Notes under the pieces: generated by a model
Databases searched by the model: none
Seen by the model: only the letters and a program-made list of their open reading frames with translations
Told to the model about the DNA's origin: nothing
In this document: one piece after another, positions 5,369 through 9,231 of the stretch
How the letters are laid out: every line of letters begins with the position of its first letter
How positions within the stretch are numbered: the stretch's first letter is position 1
Assembly (NCBI GenBank): GCA_001802655.1
Contig: MGZO01000119.1
Span: 4,345-13,575 of the forward strand
DNA: 9,231 bases
From: Hydrogenophilales bacterium RIFOXYD1_FULL_62_11
Lineage (GTDB): Bacteria > Pseudomonadota > Gammaproteobacteria > Burkholderiales > Thiobacillaceae
Direction of reading: 5' to 3'
Position numbers and translations under genes: made by a program

Positions 5369-6793
5369 ATGACGAATCTATCCCGCCAGTTTCACCTGCT
5401 TTTCCTGTTTGCGCTAACCTTGCTCATCGGGGTGGCTGTGGATCTTAGCGGAAAAATAAGTTGGCATGACCAGCAACGAATGGGGCAGATTGCCTTGTTG
5501 GTTATCACCATGTTGGGTAGCGCAACCATTTGGCGTGCGGATTTGGCTGGCATGCTGGCGCGCTTGCCAACCTGGGTTAAATGGTCCTGGGTGTGTGCTT
5601 TTGGAATTGGCCTGGTTTCTGCAGTCCGGTCTGACTACCCTCGCTTCGCCTTGATTGAATGGGCGAGTTTTTTGCTGTTGCTTTGGTTGACGTTGTTGTG
5701 GGCGGGGCAAGTTAGCAAGGCGAATAATCTGGATAAGTGGATACAACGTCTGATTATTGCGGTAGCTGTCATTATTGCAGTAAAGATTTTGGCGAGTTAT
5801 CTGGGTAGCATCATCCCTAAAATAAAACTGGACACCACTATTCTGTTCACAGATGGCTTCTCGAACCGTCGGTTTTTTGGCCAAATAGCCAGCCTACTTA
5901 TTCCGTTATTGGCCTTTCCCTTGCTGCATGGAAAGCTCGGAAAAATTAAACGAACAAGTTTTTTTCTGCTGTTATCAATTTGGTGGACGCTGGCGATAGC
6001 TTCTGGAACGCGAGGTACTTGGCTGGCCTTAGCTTTGTCGTCTGGAGTCTTGATGGCTGGCGCATGGCGATCGAGCCTGCCTTGGCTTTATGTTCAAGTT
6101 AAAGCATTCATGCTGGGGATGGCCTTGTTTGTGCTTTTGTTTGTATGGGCACCGCAGCTATCGCAGTTGGACGCATCTGTAGAAAACCGATTTTCCAACA
6201 TAACGACGCTGAGCGGACGCGAAATACTTTGGGACACCGCGGTGGACCAGGTTCGAACTCATCCACTGCTGGGTATTGGCCCCATGCATTTAGCGGCAAC
6301 AAAGAACCATATTGCCGCACACCCCCATAACTCAGCTTTGCAGTTGATGGCAGAGTGGGGAATTCCTGCTAGTTTGGCATTAGCCATGCCTTTGGCCATT
6401 GGACTAGTCTCGCTACTATGCATGGTCAGAAAACCGCCAGATGGTGAGGCTAATTTGCTGGTTTGCTTGCTTGCAGCTCTGCTTGCGGCAACAACACAAT
6501 CGATGGTCGATGGGGTGATCGTGATGCCATATACCCAACTCTGGCTAGTTGTAATAGGAGGATGGGCTTTAGGTACGTATTACAAAACAGTGCCCCGGAA
6601 AATTGATTTAAGACCTTCGCTGCGAATTGTTTTGGTGGCACCGCTGGTTTCAATTATATGTTTGGCCTTACTTTTGGCCAGCATTTCTCCAGAAGTTATG
6701 AATTGGCAAGCGTCGATTCAGCGTTATGTGGATGAAGGCTCATTTCTGCCACCCCGTTACTGGGTTAGAGGGTGGATCCCGACGGGGCAGTGA
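5369..6793 (+). CDS. O-antigen ligase (Wzy_C) family protein, probable pilin O-oligosaccharyltransferase
   Basis: This 474-residue polytopic membrane protein has about 12 hydrophobic segments: roughly 9-26, 40-55, 72-87, 98-113, 127-148, 171-186, 197-212, 218-232, 242-261, 333-352, 363-378 and 420-438, with a weaker one near 389-402. The largest periplasmic loop, about 262-332, carries the Wzy_C signature: LSGREILWDTA, then LLGIGPMHLAA, then AHPHNSALQLMAEWGIP with H318, H320 and N321. This fits WaaL ligases, Wzy polymerases and PglL/TfpO O-oligosaccharyltransferases, all of which move lipid-linked glycans. Position directly after pilA matches the pilA-tfpO (pilO) arrangement of Pseudomonas group I strains, and the C-terminal PPRYWVRGWIPTG resembles the ends of PglL-like proteins as I recall them. 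I infer pilin glycosylation; an O-antigen role remains possible. The ATG at 5369 has only a weak ribosome site. A 60-base sample counts 37% GC, indicating foreign origin. Confidence 0.82.
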   Translation: MTNLSRQFHLLFLFALTLLIGVAVDLSGKISWHDQQRMGQIALLVITMLGSATIWRADLAGMLARLPTWVKWSWVCAFGIGLVSAVRSDYPRFALIEWASFLLLLWLTLLWAGQVSKANNLDKWIQRLIIAVAVIIAVKILASYLGSIIPKIKLDTTILFTDGFSNRRFFGQIASLLIPLLAFPLLHGKLGKIKRTSFFLLLSIWWTLAIASGTRGTWLALALSSGVLMAGAWRSSLPWLYVQVKAFMLGMALFVLLFVWAPQLSQLDASVENRFSNITTLSGREILWDTAVDQVRTHPLLGIGPMHLAATKNHIAAHPHNSALQLMAEWGIPASLALAMPLAIGLVSLLCMVRKPPDGEANLLVCLLAALLAATTQSMVDGVIVMPYTQLWLVVIGGWALGTYYKTVPRKIDLRPSLRIVLVAPLVSIICLALLLASISPEVMNWQASIQRYVDEGSFLPPRYWVRGWIPTGQ

Positions 6794-6874
6794 GTGTGCA
6801 AAAAGGCGGGGTTTTCTTCCCTTAAATAGCACTGCACGCACCGCGGTTTCAGGTGTGGAAGTTGCCTTATCGAG

Positions 6875-6910
6875 AAACAACAAGGGCCGCAAATGAGGCC
6901 CTTGTTGTTT
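6875..6910. terminator. Stem-loop between convergent genes, probably a terminator for the E2-E3 gene
   Basis: AAACAACAAGGGCC (6875-6888) pairs perfectly with GGCCCTTGTTGTTT (6897-6910) over 14 bp around an eight-base loop. It lies 14 bases beyond the stop of the minus-strand gene and 81 bases beyond the stop of the ligase gene. Both strands read TTGTTGTTT at the 3' arm, so it could terminate both convergent transcripts, though the U-run is interrupted. Confidence 0.7.
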
Positions 6911-6924
6911 GTGCATGCGAAGGA

Positions 6925-9231
6925 TTACTTCTTGGCAGTCCGCCGCAGGCGGTTCAACAACCGCCGTGCCAGTTCGCCGAACAGCTCGGTCTGAGTAGGA
7001 TGCGGGAAGATGGCCCAGGCGACTTGGGTCAGCGTCATGTCGCCCGCGACCATCATCACTGCGGTGCCGATCAGGGTGTCGGTGTGGTCGGCGAGGAAGT
7101 GCACGCCGATGATCCGCCCGGTTGCCTTGTCGGCCACCAGCTTGATCATGCCGTCGGTTTCGCCGGTGATCATCGCCTTGGCATCAATGCTCATCGGCAT
7201 CTTGGCTTCCACCGCGTCGATGCCCTTGGCCTTGGCCTGTGCGACCGACAGACCAACAAAACCGGCCTGCGGGCGCGAGAAAGTGACGCCGCAGTCGCGA
7301 TCCTGGTCGTATTCGCTGGCATGCCCCAGCAGGTTGTGGGCGGCGACACGGCCTTGCGTGGCGGCGGTGTGGGCGAGCATGTAGCCGCCGATGACGTCGC
7401 CGACCGCGTAGATGTGCGGCACGCTGGTCTGGCCGCGCGCATTGACCTTGATCGCGGCGCCGTCGAGTTCGACGCCGACTTTGTCGAGGTTGAGCTTGCG
7501 GGTGTCGGGACGCTTGCCGGTGGCCATCAGTACGATGTCGCAGGCAAAGGTGTGCGCTTCGCCGGCGGCATTTTTGTAGGCGACACTCATGCTGCCCGGC
7601 GTACCTGTCGCGCCGTCGATCGATGCGTTGGTGACGACGGTGATTTCCTTTTCCAGCAGGCCGATCAGGGTCTTGCCGATCTCGTCCTCGATTTCGGCGA
7701 GGATGCGCTCGTTGCGCTCCAGCATGAGGATTTCGGTGCCGAAGTCGCGGAAGATCTGCGCCATCTCGACGCCGATGACGCCGCCGCCGATGATCGCCAT
7801 TTTCTTCGGCGGTGCGGCCAGGTTCCAGATGGTGTCGGAGGTGACGACACCGCCCGTCGCCAGGTTCTCGCGCGCGCCGGGGATCGGCGGCACGAAAGCG
7901 GGCGCGCCGGTGGCGATGACGGCTGCACCGAAGCTGACGGTGTAGGGTTCGCCTTCAACCGGGGTGATTTTCAGGGTGTGGGCGTCGACGAATTCGCCGT
8001 AGCCTTCACGCACGTCGATTTTCATGCCCTTGTCGGCCTTGAGCGCCATTTCGCCGCGGCTGCTTTGCACCCAGCGGCGGTGCTTTTCGACCTGTGCCCA
8101 GTTGAGCTTGGGCGCCTGCGTGCCGTCGACGCCGATTTCAGCGTCGTGGCTGCGGTTGCGGATGACGTCGGCCGCTGCGCGCCAGGCCTTGGACGGGATG
8201 CAGCCGCGCCACAGGCATTCGCCGCCGGGGAAGGGTTCGTTGTTGACCATCATGACCTTGATGCCGTGGTCGGCCAGATCGCGTGCGCAATCCTCGCCGC
8301 CGGGGCCGCCGCCGATGACGACGACCGGGAAGTCCCAGTTGCCTTCCGGAATCGGCGACACCGGCGCGGTGTGGGTGGCGGGTGAAGCGACAGTCTCAGC
8401 TGCCCCGCCCTGACCCCCGGCCCCTGACCCCTGAATCCAGCTGTCAGGGGCTTCGATGGTTTGCTTCAGGGCATTGAGATACAACGCCACTTCGGCGCCA
8501 TTCAGCACGCGGTGATCGCAGGTGAGCGTAAAGGGCGTGCCTTGCGGGCCGTTGGCTGCAATCGCCAGAATCGCAGCGATGCCGGGGGTAGGGATGGCGG
8601 TGAAATGCGACACGCCCATCATCCCCATGTTGGAGATGGTGAAGGTGGGGTTGGCGTATTCGGCCGGCGCCAGTTTGCGGATGCGGGCGCGTTCGACCAG
8701 GCTGCCCCAGTCGCCTTGCAGCGTGGCCAGGGATTTCTTTTCGATGCCGTGCAGGATCGGCACCACCAGGCCGCCGTCGTTCGAGGTGACGGCCACGCCG
8801 AAGTCGTGATTGCTGCGCTCGACCAGTTTGTCGATCGGCTGGTAGGCCCAGTTCATGCGCGGGAATTTTTCCATCGCCACCGAACAGGCCTTGGCGATCG
8901 CCACCGTGACCGAGACCTTGTTGGTCTTGGCGGCAGCGGTCAGCGCAGTGGTGCTGATGTTCATTGTGGCGTTGAAGGTCGGCAGCGTGAGCGAGGCGGT
9001 CATCGCGTGGCTGACAGCTTTTTCCATCGAGCTCATGGCGCGACCCTGGCCCGGTACGTCGACCTGCGGCAGCGAGTGCGCGACTTCCTGCATCGATGGC
9101 CGCGCGCGCGCGACGTCGGCTGCAACGATCACGCCGGAGGGGCCGGTGCCGGCCAGGCCGGTGAGGTTCACGCCCAGTTGTGCCGCGACCTTGCGTGCAT
9201 ACGGGCTGGCCTGACGACCCTGCGGCCGTGC
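6925..9231 (-). CDS. Fused 2-oxoacid dehydrogenase E2 acyltransferase and E3 dihydrolipoamide dehydrogenase; 5' end outside the window
   Basis: The frame is open to the right edge, so the N-terminus, expected to hold lipoyl domain(s), is missing; 768 residues are visible, numbered here from the edge. Residues 8-40 (SPYARKVAAQLGVNLTGL, then GTGPSGVIVAADV) are a peripheral-subunit-binding domain. About 65-260 is the E2 acyltransferase domain; its active-site motif is DHRVLNG (H240, N244) where most E2s have DHRxxDG. A Gly/Ala/Pro linker (about 262-298) joins a complete flavoprotein E3. That part has the FAD motif VVVIGGGPGGEDC (303-315), redox cysteines C339 and C344 in CLWRGC, the NAD motif AIIGGGVIGVEMAQIF (479-494), YAVGDV near 608-613 and the catalytic HPTQTE (H744, E749). 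Such complexes oxidise 2-oxoacids to acyl-CoA; the substrate cannot be told because E1 is not visible. E2 and E3 are normally separate proteins, although lipoyl-E3 fusions are common. The GTG at 9169-9171 is internal. Confidence 0.9.
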   Translation of the reverse strand, partial: ARPQGRQASPYARKVAAQLGVNLTGLAGTGPSGVIVAADVARARPSMQEVAHSLPQVDVPGQGRAMSSMEKAVSHAMTASLTLPTFNATMNISTTALTAAAKTNKVSVTVAIAKACSVAMEKFPRMNWAYQPIDKLVERSNHDFGVAVTSNDGGLVVPILHGIEKKSLATLQGDWGSLVERARIRKLAPAEYANPTFTISNMGMMGVSHFTAIPTPGIAAILAIAANGPQGTPFTLTCDHRVLNGAEVALYLNALKQTIEAPDSWIQGSGAGGQGGAAETVASPATHTAPVSPIPEGNWDFPVVVIGGGPGGEDCARDLADHGIKVMMVNNEPFPGGECLWRGCIPSKAWRAAADVIRNRSHDAEIGVDGTQAPKLNWAQVEKHRRWVQSSRGEMALKADKGMKIDVREGYGEFVDAHTLKITPVEGEPYTVSFGAAVIATGAPAFVPPIPGARENLATGGVVTSDTIWNLAAPPKKMAIIGGGVIGVEMAQIFRDFGTEILMLERNERILAEIEDEIGKTLIGLLEKEITVVTNASIDGATGTPGSMSVAYKNAAGEAHTFACDIVLMATGKRPDTRKLNLDKVGVELDGAAIKVNARGQTSVPHIYAVGDVIGGYMLAHTAATQGRVAAHNLLGHASEYDQDRDCGVTFSRPQAGFVGLSVAQAKAKGIDAVEAKMPMSIDAKAMITGETDGMIKLVADKATGRIIGVHFLADHTDTLIGTAVMMVAGDMTLTQVAWAIFPHPTQTELFGELARRLLNRLRRTAKK
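8408..8451 (-). repeat. CCCCTGACCCC-type repeat cluster encoding part of the E2-E3 linker
   Basis: On the + strand CCCTGACCCC (8408-8417) is followed by CCCCTGACCCC (8421-8431), and CCCCTGAC (8421-8428) has an inverted copy GTCAGGGG at 8443-8450. Read on the coding strand this gives the glycine-rich linker WIQGSGAGGQGG. Similar CCCCTGACCCCTGA tandem repeats are, to my knowledge, mostly intergenic in proteobacteria; here the unit sits in frame within a gene. Confidence 0.5.

Noticed and set aside
6853..8385. 510-codon open frame on the + strand
   Set aside because: It lies antisense to the E2-E3 gene in GC-rich DNA. Its translation is His/Asp/Val-Gly rich low complexity with no domain, while the opposite frame has clear E3 motifs.

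Overview
The window looks like chromosome of a GC-rich betaproteobacterium, possibly a sulfur oxidiser of the Thiobacillus kind. This rests on protein flavour, base composition, the cpoB-queE-queC order and a YeeE/TsuA-type sulfur transporter gene. It is an inference without any database search.

Left part (1-3655, + strand): the end of cpoB (the periplasmic TPR protein of the Tol-Pal locus) is followed by queE and queC, two enzymes of the 7-deazaguanine (preQ0/queuosine) pathway that overlap by an ATGA junction. Next comes a separately initiated membrane protein of the YeeE/YedE (TsuA) sulfur-transport family. A tRNA-Lys(TTT) gene follows with its own strong promoter. Its trailer can fold into two hairpins enclosed by a 12-bp outer stem.

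Middle part (3735-6793, + strand): an accessory-looking stretch begins just behind the tRNA. It holds a type II toxin-antitoxin pair (FitA-like RHH antitoxin and FitB/VapC-like PIN toxin, overlapping ATGA) behind a nested inverted repeat. It also holds a type IVa major pilin gene behind a near-consensus sigma-54 promoter, a perfect 21-bp stem-loop, and a Wzy_C/O-antigen-ligase family membrane protein that is a good candidate for the pilin O-oligosaccharyltransferase. The pilin-ligase pair is clearly AT-richer than its surroundings (hand-counted 60-base samples: 45% GC in the pilin gene, 37% in the ligase gene, 62% in the flanking E2-E3 gene), which suggests horizontal acquisition.

Right part (6794-9231, - strand): a long gene runs in from the right edge and converges on the ligase gene, with a stem-loop between them. 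It encodes one polypeptide joining the peripheral-subunit-binding and acyltransferase domains of a 2-oxoacid dehydrogenase E2 to a complete dihydrolipoamide dehydrogenase (E3). Its E2 active-site motif reads DHRVLNG instead of the usual DHRxxDG, and the E2-E3 linker is encoded partly by a CCCCTGACCCC-type repeat.

No CRISPR array, insertion sequence, integrase or phage gene is visible. The less ordinary points are the E2-E3 fusion with its altered motif and repeat-encoded linker, the pilin glycosylation-type cassette, and the structured tRNA-Lys trailer at a possible integration hotspot.
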